Source: a bacterium (GTDB taxonomy: Bacteria; Hinthialibacterota; Hinthialibacteria; Hinthialibacterales; Hinthialibacteraceae). Taken from it: 64,000 nt of DNA. The notes under the pieces are model-generated. The model did not search any database. It saw nothing but the letters and a program-made list of their open reading frames with translations, and was not told the DNA's origin. The stretch spans positions 36,695 to 100,694 of the forward strand of contig WGLV01000055.1 in NCBI GenBank assembly GCA_016125385.1, given 5' to 3'. The translations under genes and the position numbers were made by a program. This document shows positions 50,457-60,474 of the stretch, piece after piece; positions within the stretch are counted from its first letter, which is position 1, and every line of letters starts with the position of its first letter.

Positions 50457-51446
50457 ATGACGTACGACTTTCTCCATCGGCCCCGGCGGCTCCGGATGAA
50501 GACTCGGATGCGCGACATGGTGCGCGAAAACCACCTTCGCCACGACGATCTGATCTACCCGCTGTTCGTCACGTATGAAGCGGATGCGAAAAAACCGATC
50601 GCGTCCATGCCGGGATGCTTTCAACACGGACTCAACCGGATAGGCGAGGTTTGCCGCGAAATCGAGGGGATGGGTATTCCCGCCGTCATCCTCTTTGGCT
50701 TGCCCGAGCACAAAGACGAACGCGGTTCATCGGCCTGTGCGCCGGACGGCGTCATCGCAAAAGCGGTCGCATCCATCAAACAAGCGTGTCCTTCGCTCAT
50801 CGTGATGACGGATGTGTGTTTGTGTGAATACACTTCACACGGTCATTGCGGCGTATTAAAAGGTGAAGAGATTCTCAACGATGAAACGGTTGAAATTCTT
50901 TGCCGTGAGGCGGTAACGCACGCCAACGCGGGCGCCGACGTCATCGCGCCGTCGGACATGATGGATGGCCGCGTCGCCGCCATTCGCGAGGCGCTGGACG
51001 CGGCGAGTCACCTCTATACGCCGATCATGGCGTACTCGGTGAAATACGCGTCGGGATTCTACGGCCCGTTTCGTGACGCGGTCGAATCGGCGCCATCGTT
51101 CGGCGACCGCCGCTCGCATCAGATGGACCCGCCCAACCGGCGTGAGGCGTTGCGCCAGGCGCGCATTGATCTGAACGCGGGGGCCGACGTGCTGATGGTG
51201 AAGCCCGGCCTGCCCTACCTCGATATCATCCGCGATCTGAGAAATGAATTCGATGTTCCGCTCGCGGTGTATAATGTCAGCGGCGAGTACTCGATGCTGA
51301 AAGCGGCTGCTGAAAAAGGCTGGCTCGACGAGAGGCGAACCGTGATGGAGACCATGCTGGCGTTCAAGCGCGCCGGCGCGGACCTCATCCTGACCTACCA
51401 CGCGCTCGACCTGGCGCGTTGGCTGAACGAAGGGGACGGAGCATGA
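50457..51446 (+). CDS. hemB: Porphobilinogen synthase (delta-aminolevulinic acid dehydratase)
   Basis: RPRRLRMKTRMRDMVRENHLRHDDLIYPLFV; DVCLCEYTSHGHCG (Zn-type Cys triad); APSDMMDGRVAAIREAL; YSVKYASGFYGPFRDA; MVKPGLPYLDIIRD. Confidence 0.97.
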   Translation: MTYDFLHRPRRLRMKTRMRDMVRENHLRHDDLIYPLFVTYEADAKKPIASMPGCFQHGLNRIGEVCREIEGMGIPAVILFGLPEHKDERGSSACAPDGVIAKAVASIKQACPSLIVMTDVCLCEYTSHGHCGVLKGEEILNDETVEILCREAVTHANAGADVIAPSDMMDGRVAAIREALDAASHLYTPIMAYSVKYASGFYGPFRDAVESAPSFGDRRSHQMDPPNRREALRQARIDLNAGADVLMVKPGLPYLDIIRDLRNEFDVPLAVYNVSGEYSMLKAAAEKGWLDERRTVMETMLAFKRAGADLILTYHALDLARWLNEGDGA

Positions 51447-52324
51447 GCGTAAACCGCCGGCGTTTTCTGACCACCAGCGCAATGGCGGCGGCCGCCGCCA
51501 CGGCCCAAGCTGGCGCAAACAACATGTCGAAGCCGGACAGCGCCGCCATCTGCCGCATCTCATCGCGCGAATTCGTGATCCCCGGCGATACCTTCGCCGA
51601 TAAACTCGAGATCATGCAGACCTGGGGCTTCAACGCCATCGAACTCGACGGGGCGCGGCTGCCTGAACGCCGTCAGGAAATTCGCGACGGGCTTCGCGGC
51701 AGCGACCTCGGCGTAAGCGCGGTATGCTCGGGATACGACGGCGTATTGTGTCATGAAGACCCCGCCGAACGCCGCAAAGCGATCGACTCGGTGAAACGCA
51801 TTCTTGACGCCGCCGCTGAATTTCACCCGACCGGTCTCATCATCGTGCCCGCCTTCAACGGTCAGACGAAATTGTGGTACGTACCCGCGCGTGAGGCGCT
51901 GATCTCGCTGTTGCCCGAACTCGGCGAACACGCCCATCAATGTGGAACGCAGGTGCTATTGGAGCCGCTCAACCGCAACGAGTCATGGTATCTGCGATTT
52001 CTCGCCGACGCCGCCTCCATCTGCCGTGAGATCAATCACCCCGGCGTAGCCATGATGGGTGACTTCTTTCATATGGGCATTGAAGAACCCAGCGACTACG
52101 CCGCCTTCATCGCCGCGCGCGACTACCTGGGCAACGTTCATCTCGGCAGCAGGCAACGATACCTGCCCGGGCAGGATGAACGCGACTTCCGCCCCGGGTT
52201 CCGCGCACTGAAAGAGATCGGCTACAAAAAATTCATCAGCCTGGAGTGTTTTCCTCAAGTCGATCCGAAAAAGGAAATTCCCGTCTCGCTGGCGTTTTTA
52301 CGCCAGCAATGGCGTGAAGCCTGA
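51443..52324 (+). CDS. Sugar phosphate isomerase/epimerase (xylose isomerase-like TIM barrel) with Tat signal
   Basis: RRRFLTTSAMAAAAATAQA; LEPLNRNESWYLR; VAMMGDFFHMGIEEPSDYAAFIAARDYLGNVHLGS; FISLECFP; ATGA overlap with hemB. Confidence 0.87.
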   Translation: MSVNRRRFLTTSAMAAAAATAQAGANNMSKPDSAAICRISSREFVIPGDTFADKLEIMQTWGFNAIELDGARLPERRQEIRDGLRGSDLGVSAVCSGYDGVLCHEDPAERRKAIDSVKRILDAAAEFHPTGLIIVPAFNGQTKLWYVPAREALISLLPELGEHAHQCGTQVLLEPLNRNESWYLRFLADAASICREINHPGVAMMGDFFHMGIEEPSDYAAFIAARDYLGNVHLGSRQRYLPGQDERDFRPGFRALKEIGYKKFISLECFPQVDPKKEIPVSLAFLRQQWREA

Positions 52325-52357
52325 TTCAAGCCGTCCCTTCAAACGGCGGGATAAATC

Positions 52358-53287
52358 TTGTTTCGCATCCCCGACGCGCACAACTGGCCGCATGAACTGA
52401 TCGACGCCGTTCATCAGGGCGATGCGCGGGCGTGGCTGCCTCGGCTGCCATCCGAATGCGTCTCACTGATCGTCACCAGCCCGCCATACTGGAATACGGT
52501 CGATTATCATTCACCGGGCCAGATCGGCCAGAGCACGTATGAAGATTATCTATCCGAATTAACGCCGGTATGGCGTGAATGCGCACGGGTACTGATCCCG
52601 AACGGAAAACTCGCGATCGTCGCGCCGATCATGCCCGTCCCGAAAAAGGTGCTGAATGACGCGCATACGCGCCATCTGAATAATATCAGCGCGGACATCG
52701 AACGCACCATTCTCGACGGCGTCGAGAGCCTCTCTCGCTTCAGCCTATTCGTCTGGCAAAAACAAACCACGCAAAAAATGTTCGGCAGTTACCCCTATCC
52801 ACCGAACATCTATGAAGACAACACCGTCGAATTCATCTGCGTGTACGTAAAAGAAGGCAAAACGATTCTGCCTCCCCGCGAAATCAAAGAAGCCAGCCGC
52901 TTGTCGCAAACGCAATGGCGCAACCTCACCATGCAGGTGTGGCCGCTCTATCCCGCGGACGTCAAGCGATCGGGCGGGCACCCCTGCCCCTTTCCTGAAG
53001 CGATTCCTCAACGGTTGATCGCGATGTACACCTTTCGCGCTTCACCCGAACAGGAATTCGCCGGCGACGTTGTTCTCGACCCCTTCGCGGGAGCGGGCGC
53101 TGCGTGTCTGGCGGCGAAAGCAATGGGCCGGCGATATATCGGATGTGAACTGAATTCCGATTACGTTCGCATCGCCCGCGAACGGATCGAACAGGAGACG
53201 CTTGACCCTGAAGCGTATATTCTCGATCCCAATCGGGTGCGGCGGGCGATTACGGTGGAATCATTGAGAACAACCGGTTCGATATGA
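52358..53287 (+). CDS. Site-specific DNA methyltransferase (N6_N4 family, motif order IV then I)
   Basis: SLIVTSPPYWNTVDYHSPGQIG; VLDPFAGAGAACLAAKAMGRRYIGCELNSDYVRIARERI; TTG start. Confidence 0.9.
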   Translation: MFRIPDAHNWPHELIDAVHQGDARAWLPRLPSECVSLIVTSPPYWNTVDYHSPGQIGQSTYEDYLSELTPVWRECARVLIPNGKLAIVAPIMPVPKKVLNDAHTRHLNNISADIERTILDGVESLSRFSLFVWQKQTTQKMFGSYPYPPNIYEDNTVEFICVYVKEGKTILPPREIKEASRLSQTQWRNLTMQVWPLYPADVKRSGGHPCPFPEAIPQRLIAMYTFRASPEQEFAGDVVLDPFAGAGAACLAAKAMGRRYIGCELNSDYVRIARERIEQETLDPEAYILDPNRVRRAITVESLRTTGSI

Positions 53288-53363
53288 TATAATTTCTGCG
53301 TATATTTTAATTTCTAAAAGGATCAGTTTGCGCGCCTTTTCACGAATTCCTGGGGAGGAGATC

Positions 53364-54005
53364 ATGAAAAATGGTTTTACGCTGATTGAATTGCTGATCG
53401 TGGTGGCGATTATCGGAATTCTCGCCGCTATCGCCGTGCCTAATTTTCTCAACGCCCAGATCCGCGCCAAGACGGCGCGCTGTTACGCCGATATGCGTTC
53501 GCTGGCGACGGCCATTGAAGAACTGCGTCTCGATCGGGGCGTGCTGCCGGTCGACTGGTGGGATGATGATGACGACTGGGGACACAAGCGGCTCAGCGAC
53601 GTGTTTAACTACGTCGGCGCGGGCCCCGATATGGAAGCGCGCGGCAAAGACGCTGTGCTCGCTCCGTTGACCAGCCCGATCGCATACATCGGCTCGATTC
53701 CCCAGGACCCGTTCCAGACCGGGCCGGATAATGGGAATCCGTATTATTATTACGTCGATAACGACCCCGAGGGCAAGCGCGAAGACCACGACTTCCCCGT
53801 CTTCAAACAGGCAACCGCGCACCTTTATGGCAACGAATGGTTGCACGAGGGCGACTGGGCGCTGGGCGGCATTGGCCCTGACGGCGCGTGGTATCAGGAC
53901 CCGAATGGGCGCGACGTGCGCGAGTTTCGCGGGCTGCATTACGAAGCCAGCAATGGTCTTACCAGCCGCGGCGACATCATTCTCACCAACCGCGGGCTAC
54001 GGTGA
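53364..54005 (+). CDS. Prepilin-type N-terminal cleavage/methylation domain protein
   Basis: MKNGFTLIELLIVVAIIGILAAIAVPNFLNAQIRAKTARCYADMRSLATAIE; ggggaggag RBS. Confidence 0.93.
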   Translation: MKNGFTLIELLIVVAIIGILAAIAVPNFLNAQIRAKTARCYADMRSLATAIEELRLDRGVLPVDWWDDDDDWGHKRLSDVFNYVGAGPDMEARGKDAVLAPLTSPIAYIGSIPQDPFQTGPDNGNPYYYYVDNDPEGKREDHDFPVFKQATAHLYGNEWLHEGDWALGGIGPDGAWYQDPNGRDVREFRGLHYEASNGLTSRGDIILTNRGLR

Positions 54006-54028
54006 ATAGCAGTCAGATCACTTTATCA

Positions 54029-54065
54029 AGGCGCGCTTTTGTTATTCACGAGCGCGCCTTTTTCA
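54029..54065 (+). terminator. Rho-independent terminator
   Basis: AAGGCGCGCT-tttgttattcacg-AGCGCGCCTTTTTC. Confidence 0.8.
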
Positions 54066-54150
54066 TCTTCTGACAATGACTTTTCCACGCTATGCTGACT
54101 CGCTTTGAAAGAACCAGGTAAATCCAATCTCTCTCACAGGAGCAAGCCCC

Positions 54151-54540
54151 ATGTCACGACAGAACGTCCTGACCGGATCGCCGTATGAAGACAGCATCGG
54201 ATTTTCGCGCGCGGCGCGCGTGGGGAATTTCATCGCCGTCTCGGGCACCGCGCCCATCGCGCCCGACGGTTCCACCGCCGCCCCCGGCGACCTCTACAAA
54301 CAAACGCTGCGCAGCCTCGAAATCATCGAAAGCGTCATCGAAAAGGCAGGCGGTAAACGAAGCGACGTGATCCGCACCCGCCTCTTTCTCACCGATATCA
54401 AGCGCTGGGAAGAAGCCGCCAGGGCGCATGGCGAGTTTTTCTCATCCATCAAGCCGGCGTGTTCGTTCGTCGAAGTGAAGGGCCTGATCCGCGAAGACTG
54501 GCTGGTTGAAATCGAAGCCGACTGCGCGATTTCTGAGTAG
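54151..54540 (+). CDS. RidA family protein (YjgF/YER057c/UK114)
   Basis: GSPYEDSIGFSRAARVGNFIAVSGTAPIAPDG; KRSDVIRTRLFLTDIKRWEEAARAHGEFF; LVEIEADCAI. Confidence 0.92.
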   Translation: MSRQNVLTGSPYEDSIGFSRAARVGNFIAVSGTAPIAPDGSTAAPGDLYKQTLRSLEIIESVIEKAGGKRSDVIRTRLFLTDIKRWEEAARAHGEFFSSIKPACSFVEVKGLIREDWLVEIEADCAISE

Positions 54541-54551
54541 AGTCAATCCTA

Positions 54552-54583
54552 TCGCCCCTCCGTGAGAGAGGGGCGATTTTTTT
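54552..54583 (+). terminator. Rho-independent terminator
   Basis: TCGCCCCTC-cgtgaga-GAGGGGCGATTTTTTT. Confidence 0.88.
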
Positions 54584-54681
54584 ATTGCATCAAACCGATT
54601 TCTAATTCATACTGAACATTCCCGCACTACATAATCTTCAGCTCCGGCGCCCATCATTCTCAAGTCTCAAGGAAACTGTTT

Positions 54682-55242
54682 ATGTCACGAAACGGATTCA
54701 CACTGATCGAGTTGTTGATCGTGGTCGCGATCATCGGCATACTCGCCGCCATCGCGGTTCCGAACTTTCTCAACGCGCAGATTCGCGCCCGTATGGCGCA
54801 GGCGCAGGCGAATGAAAAAACATTCGCCGACGCCAACATGATGTACCGGCTCGACCGAGCGAAGTTCATGCCGCATATCGGCGGTCATCCCGCCTGGCAG
54901 AACAAATACCTGACGACTCCTATTCCTTATGTATCATCGACCAGCGTGTTGAATGATCCGTTTCAGAAGAAAGGCGGCGACCAGCAAACGGATATCTGGG
55001 CGCACGGCGAATTGCATCAGGACCCGGTGAGGGATCATCCCGCGCTGCTCAATCAGTATTTCAAAAACATCCCTGAATGGAAGCAGCCGCTGGAGAACAA
55101 CCCCAAAGAAGCATGCGTCATCATCTCGGCGGGTCCGGACGGCGCTTTCAGCCTGTTTCAGAATGGCATCTTCGGGCATCCCATCTACGCTCCCACCAAC
55201 GGGCTGACCAGTTTCGGCGACGTGCTGAGGCTGGGCTTCTGA
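54682..55242 (+). CDS. Prepilin-type N-terminal cleavage/methylation domain protein
   Basis: MSRNGFTLIELLIVVAIIGILAAIAVPNFLNAQIRARMAQAQANEKTFADANMMYRLD. Confidence 0.93.
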   Translation: MSRNGFTLIELLIVVAIIGILAAIAVPNFLNAQIRARMAQAQANEKTFADANMMYRLDRAKFMPHIGGHPAWQNKYLTTPIPYVSSTSVLNDPFQKKGGDQQTDIWAHGELHQDPVRDHPALLNQYFKNIPEWKQPLENNPKEACVIISAGPDGAFSLFQNGIFGHPIYAPTNGLTSFGDVLRLGF

Positions 55243-55269
55243 TTCAACGCCGGTCAATCCGATCAATCA

Positions 55270-55305
55270 TGCCGCCTCTTTCACACGGGAGAGGCGGTTT
55301 TTGTT
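55270..55305 (+). terminator. Rho-independent terminator
   Basis: GCCGCCTCT-ttcacacgg-gAGAGGCGGTTTTTG. Confidence 0.8.
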
Positions 55306-55351
55306 TATTCCATCCCGATTTCCTTACGATATCTCCTTCACACCCTATACT

Positions 55352-56443
55352 ATGAGTAAATTGGTCAGTTTTTTGAGGACCTTACGAAACACAAGCCGAT
55401 TGATACGCATGAATCCAACTCGAAAGAAATCCCGTTTTTACTACAAACACATCGGCGATCTGCGCAAAGACTTGCGTGAAGCGATTCCCGCCGATTTGTT
55501 GCGCGAGTTGCACCAACCGCGCCCGTGGCGTCATTTTTTTACGCTGGGGCGGCAGATCGTCCTGCTTGCGCTGGGGTTGTGGATGGCGGCGTCGTTTGAT
55601 GCGATCTGGCTATGGTTTCCGGGTTCAGTTATCGCGGGTTTCGTGATATTCGACTTCACCGTACTGCTGCACGAGGTGGTGCATCACGCGGTGTTCACAA
55701 CTCGCCGATCGTTCGCCTATGCGGTTCTGGGATGGCTCTACGCCCTTCCCAGCGGCATCTCTCGAACTCAGTTCACTCACTGGCATCTCGACCATCATAA
55801 CGAACTCGGCTCATGGACCGACGATCCCAAGCGCTCTCATCTGACTCCCCGGACGGTCAAGCGCTGGGTGAAACTGCTCTACATGACGCCCGCGTTATTT
55901 CCGATCTATTTCAGAGCCGCGGCGCGTGAAACAGCGGGGTATCCACCTGAATTAAAGTCAAAGATCGCATTCGAGCGAAAGATCACCATCGGATTGCACC
56001 TGACGGCGATAGCGCTGTTGTTGACCTTCGCTGGTCCATGGTTGTTTTTCAAAGTGTACGCGGTCCCCTATTTCTTCATTTTTCCCATCGCGTTCACCAT
56101 CAACCGCGCGGGACAGCATTACAGCATCAATCCAGGCGACCCGGCGCAATGGTCCACCCTGATGAAGGGGAGCTGGTTCTGGGATTTCGTCTATCTCAAC
56201 TCCAACTATCACCTGGAACACCACTATTATCCGGCGATTCCGTTTTATAACCTTCCACGGCTTCAACAAGCGCTGAAACCGTTTTACCGCGCGCGCGGCA
56301 TGCGCTATGAAACCTACGGCGGCGTACTGTACGGCTGGTTCATTCTGAATCGCGCGCCACACGCGGACTGGAGCCAGCCGCCACGGGACGCGTCCGGCCC
56401 CCAGGACATTCACTCGGCGATGTCTGAAACCCTGTTTCCCTGA
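55352..56443 (+). CDS. Fatty acid desaturase family protein
   Basis: His boxes HEVVHHAVF, HWHLDHHNELG, HLEHHYYPAIPFYNLPRL; start uncertain (55301/55352/55409). Confidence 0.9.
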   Translation: MSKLVSFLRTLRNTSRLIRMNPTRKKSRFYYKHIGDLRKDLREAIPADLLRELHQPRPWRHFFTLGRQIVLLALGLWMAASFDAIWLWFPGSVIAGFVIFDFTVLLHEVVHHAVFTTRRSFAYAVLGWLYALPSGISRTQFTHWHLDHHNELGSWTDDPKRSHLTPRTVKRWVKLLYMTPALFPIYFRAAARETAGYPPELKSKIAFERKITIGLHLTAIALLLTFAGPWLFFKVYAVPYFFIFPIAFTINRAGQHYSINPGDPAQWSTLMKGSWFWDFVYLNSNYHLEHHYYPAIPFYNLPRLQQALKPFYRARGMRYETYGGVLYGWFILNRAPHADWSQPPRDASGPQDIHSAMSETLFP

Positions 56444-56552
56444 ACAATCTTTCCCTAGCCAAACCGCCAAACCCGCCTTTATAATCGGACCACTGTATTT
56501 TGTATATTCCGCGAGTCTCGTTTCTCGCTATGGATGGCAAGGAGATGCTTGA

Positions 56553-59500
56553 ATGTTGAAACGAATTCACTGGATCGCGCTGATTGCAATCATCGCACTG
56601 GGGACATGGTCTCCAGCGGCCTTCTCCGATGACGATAGCGGCAAAGCTACGGAAGAGATCAAAGCTTCAACCTCGGTTTCAGCCGAAGAAGGCGAAACCG
56701 AAGTCAACGTGGACGTCGACGTTGAAGCGAAAGGCGGCTCCGGCGGCAAAACGAAGACGAAATCGAGCGAAGACACCAACAACTCGATCGATAGCCTGGA
56801 TATCGAAAACAGCGGGATTCAGTTCAACTTCATCAACTCGAACGTCACCATCAACGGCGGAACCATCAAGGCGGAGATGAACTCAGGCGCGAAGGCCAAA
56901 GCCGAAGAACAGAAAAAGCCCGCCCCGGGCGGAAAACCAGGCGGCGGCTCTTCTCAAAAGCCTGAAAAACCGGAAGCCTACGATGAAGCCATCAAAGACG
57001 CCACCAAGACGGAAGGCCTGTTTGACGTCTTCACCAAAGAAGACCACTCCGTCCTGTGGGAAGTGGATGAAAATCAACTCGGCAAGAACTTTCTGCTGAC
57101 CGCGAAATTCGCCACCGGGCTGGGCGAAGGCTCCATGCTGAAACCCGGCACGTATCTGGGCGCGCCGTACATCAACGGTGGAAACATCATCTACTTCAAA
57201 AGCCACGATAAAAACATCGAAATATACGAACGCAACATGCGCTATAACGCGCCGAAAGACTCGACCGAGCAGCGCGTGCTCGATCTGCAATACCGCGATT
57301 CGCTGATCGCCGCCCTCCCCTATTCCGCCACGAACCCCAAGACGGGCGGTTATCTGGTCGATATGACCAAGATTCTGCTCGCCGATTATTTCCAGGTGAA
57401 TGACTACCTGCGCAGTTCGGCGGGGGCGGGGTATGCGCTTGACCGCCAGAACAGCTACATCATGGAAACGAAAACGTTTCCGGAAAACGTTGTGACCCGC
57501 ACCCTCTATCAGTATCGCACCGGCGCCCCGGTCGACGTGATGTCGGTTCCCGACGGACGCAGCGTTCCGGTCGAGATTCTCTTTAACGTTCAGCCGTTGA
57601 AAGACAATCCGCAATTCGCCGCGCGCCAACCCGATCATCGTATCGGATATTTCCTGCAGGCGCAGATCAACTTCGACAACGATCAGGAACAGACCTACTG
57701 GGACCGCTACATTTCCAAGTGGGACCTGCGCAAAGCCACGCCGAGCGCCGAGATGTCGCCGCCGGTCAAACCGGTGGTGATGTGGCTGCAGAACACCATG
57801 CCGGAAAAATACCGCAAGCCGGTACGCGACGCCATTCTGGAATGGAACAAGGCGTTTGAAAAAGTGGGCATCAAAGGCGCTATCGTCGTAAAAGAGCAGC
57901 CGGACGACGCCGACTGGGACGCGGCGGATTCGCGTTACAACGTGGTTCACTGGAACGAATCGCTCAGCGGCGGATATTCAGGCATGGCGCAGTGGGCCGC
58001 CGATCCGCGCGACGGTGAAATTCTGAGCGGCGGATTTCTGCTGGAAGGCGAATCGGTGCGCAGCCTGTTAAAACTGCGCGGCGTGGAAGAAATCAACCCG
58101 GTCAATCAGCTGAAAGAAAAAATGCAGGACGACCGCTGGCTGAAGCCCAACCACGAACAGCATCGTCTCGACGCGAACGCGGCTTATCAACCGATGTGCA
58201 GTTACGGCCGCGAACTGGCCGAACAGTACACCGACGCCCTCCTCATGGAAGCGGCGGATGAAGGCGGCATGCCCGATCAGAAAACGCTCGACAAATACGT
58301 TTATCAATATCTGTTTTCTGTAGCCGTGCATGAAATGGGTCACGTACTGGGGCTTCGCCACAATTTCAAAGGAAGCACCCTGCTTTCGCTCGATCAGACG
58401 CAAAACACCGCCGTCACCCAGAAGTTGAGCCTCTCATCCAGCGTGATGGATTACCTGCCCATCAATTTCGCACCGAACGGCGAAACCCAGGGTGATTATT
58501 CCGAACCGACCATCGGGCCGTATGACTACCTCGCGATAGAATACGGTTACATCACGGTTCCGGGCGAGGCAAAAACCGTTTCAGCCTCCGCTTCCGCCGT
58601 GTGCGATTCGGCGACCTGCGCGACGGCCGCCAGCATGAGCGGCAGCGCGGTTGAATGCGCAACTTGCGAATCGGCGACGGAATGCTGCGAAAGCTGCCCG
58701 ATGAAAGCCGACGGCAAAAACGCCGACGCTATTCTGAGTTCTATCGGCGAAAAAGCCGAACTCAATCAATATGCTTTCGGTACCGATGAAGAGGCCGATT
58801 ACATCGATCCGTTCATTCAGCGGTTCGACTTGAGCAATAATCCGCTGGCCTTCGCAAAACAACAGGCGGAAAAGGCGATCGACACCATCCCCAAACTGCC
58901 CGGCATCGTCAAGGAGGGAGATGATTACTCCATCGTTCGCTACGGGCTCAGCCGCATGCTGAACAAGTATTTCTACACGGCGGATTACGCCCTGATCTAC
59001 ATCGGCGGCACCCACATCAACAAGGTGAAAAAAGGCGGTGAAAACGACGACAAACTGCCGCTGGACCCAGTCTCAGCCGCGAAGCAACGGGAAGCGCTCG
59101 ACTACATCGTTACCAAGTTGTTCTCGAACGACGTATTCAACGTCGATCCGCAGGTATTGCAGCGCATCGATAACATCAACTGGTTCCATTGGGGTTCGTT
59201 TAATGACGTAGTCGGCGATTACCCCATCGTCTATGCGGCGAATTATTTCTATGACTACATTCTGTTCCGGCTGTTCTCGCCGGCGACCATCGAGAATATT
59301 CTCGATAACGAAAAGCAGACCGACGCCAAGGCGATCAAGTTCACCCTGCCGGAACTGTTCCGTACTGTGGAGAACGGCGTATGGAGTGAAGTCAAATCGT
59401 TCAAAGCCGACGAAGTCACCAACCAGATCAGCAATCAGAATCCGTTGATTTCCGCCAATCGCCGCGCCTTGCAACGACTGCATCTCAAGGCGATGATCGG

Positions 59501-59720
59501 GCTGGCGCTCGAACCCTACAGCGGAACGCCGGAAGACGCTCGAACTCTGGCGTGGGGCGTATTACAACGATTGAGCGAAGACCTGCAGGACGCGCTGGAT
59601 CGCGCCAGGCAGGGTGACGCCGATCTGGACGATTACACTAGCGCGCACCTCTCCGAATCGCTTACCAAAATCAAAAGGGCGCTCGACGCCGACCTGAATG
59701 TGGGGGTCGATTTCTGGTAA
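56553..59720 (+). CDS. Zinc-dependent metalloprotease (DUF5117/DUF4953-type), secreted
   Basis: HEMGHVLGLRHNFKGS (HExxHxxGxxH) ; PVKPVVMWLQNTMPEKYRKPVRDAILEWNKAFEKVGIKGAIVVKEQPDDADWDAADSRYNVVHW; YDYLAIEYGY; signal peptide. Confidence 0.88.
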   Translation: MLKRIHWIALIAIIALGTWSPAAFSDDDSGKATEEIKASTSVSAEEGETEVNVDVDVEAKGGSGGKTKTKSSEDTNNSIDSLDIENSGIQFNFINSNVTINGGTIKAEMNSGAKAKAEEQKKPAPGGKPGGGSSQKPEKPEAYDEAIKDATKTEGLFDVFTKEDHSVLWEVDENQLGKNFLLTAKFATGLGEGSMLKPGTYLGAPYINGGNIIYFKSHDKNIEIYERNMRYNAPKDSTEQRVLDLQYRDSLIAALPYSATNPKTGGYLVDMTKILLADYFQVNDYLRSSAGAGYALDRQNSYIMETKTFPENVVTRTLYQYRTGAPVDVMSVPDGRSVPVEILFNVQPLKDNPQFAARQPDHRIGYFLQAQINFDNDQEQTYWDRYISKWDLRKATPSAEMSPPVKPVVMWLQNTMPEKYRKPVRDAILEWNKAFEKVGIKGAIVVKEQPDDADWDAADSRYNVVHWNESLSGGYSGMAQWAADPRDGEILSGGFLLEGESVRSLLKLRGVEEINPVNQLKEKMQDDRWLKPNHEQHRLDANAAYQPMCSYGRELAEQYTDALLMEAADEGGMPDQKTLDKYVYQYLFSVAVHEMGHVLGLRHNFKGSTLLSLDQTQNTAVTQKLSLSSSVMDYLPINFAPNGETQGDYSEPTIGPYDYLAIEYGYITVPGEAKTVSASASAVCDSATCATAASMSGSAVECATCESATECCESCPMKADGKNADAILSSIGEKAELNQYAFGTDEEADYIDPFIQRFDLSNNPLAFAKQQAEKAIDTIPKLPGIVKEGDDYSIVRYGLSRMLNKYFYTADYALIYIGGTHINKVKKGGENDDKLPLDPVSAAKQREALDYIVTKLFSNDVFNVDPQVLQRIDNINWFHWGSFNDVVGDYPIVYAANYFYDYILFRLFSPATIENILDNEKQTDAKAIKFTLPELFRTVENGVWSEVKSFKADEVTNQISNQNPLISANRRALQRLHLKAMIGLALEPYSGTPEDARTLAWGVLQRLSEDLQDALDRARQGDADLDDYTSAHLSESLTKIKRALDADLNVGVDFW

Positions 59721-59744
59721 GAGAACCTAATACCGGTGAAATTC

Positions 59745-59775
59745 AAAATCGCCCCTTAGGGGGCGATTTTTTTTG
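59745..59775 (+). terminator. Rho-independent terminator
   Basis: AAAATCGCCCC-ttag-GGGGCGATTTTTTTT. Confidence 0.88.
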
Positions 59776-59850
59776 CCCGCGCGCGCCTTTGCGAGCGAAT
59801 AAGGCTGGAATATGGTATCGGACAAGCCATTCAGGAACGGAAGAAAATAC

Positions 59851-60309
59851 ATGACCCAGGACAACGTGGAAGTCATTCTCTACACGGACGGCGCGTGCAG
59901 CGGGAATCCCGGCCCCGGCGGGTGGGCGTTCATCCTGCACCACAACGCGACCGGGACGCGCAAGGAAGCCTTTGGAGCCGACAAGGAAACCACTAATAAC
60001 CGTATGGAGATGACCGCCGTGATTCAGGGGCTCTCCAGCCTCAAACGGCCCGTTTCCGTGCGAATCGTCACCGATAGTGAATACGTCATGAAGGGCGTGA
60101 CGCAATGGATGGCGAACTGGAAAAAAAACGGTTGGCGCCGCAAAACCCGCAGTGGCTGGGAACCGGTAAAAAACGTCGAATTATGGCAGAAACTGGACGA
60201 ACAGGTCCAGAAGCACAACGTCCAATTTGAGTACGTCAGGGGGCACACAGGACATCCTGAAAACGAACGGTGCGATGAGCTCGCCGTCGCGGCGTACAAG
60301 AACCTCTGA
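59851..60309 (+). CDS. rnhA: Ribonuclease HI
   Basis: [80 protein letters not shown]. Confidence 0.96.
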   Translation: MTQDNVEVILYTDGACSGNPGPGGWAFILHHNATGTRKEAFGADKETTNNRMEMTAVIQGLSSLKRPVSVRIVTDSEYVMKGVTQWMANWKKNGWRRKTRSGWEPVKNVELWQKLDEQVQKHNVQFEYVRGHTGHPENERCDELAVAAYKNL

Positions 60310-60474
60310 AGGATGAAAAAACGCGGAAATCTTTTTCTCATCCGGTTGACAAACGCGGGGTTTGCGCCATAAATACATACCGTTGTCACGCGCTTGTCCC
60401 ATGCGGAATTTCACGTACAATGATGAACGTAGTTTCGCGTAAGACAGGTTGATTCAATCCGGAAATCACCTTCA

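Noticed and set aside
56883-57950. 355-aa minus-strand ORF inside the metalloprotease gene
   Set aside because: Antisense shadow of a strong CDS, low-plausibility composition (His/Arg/Val/Phe-rich).
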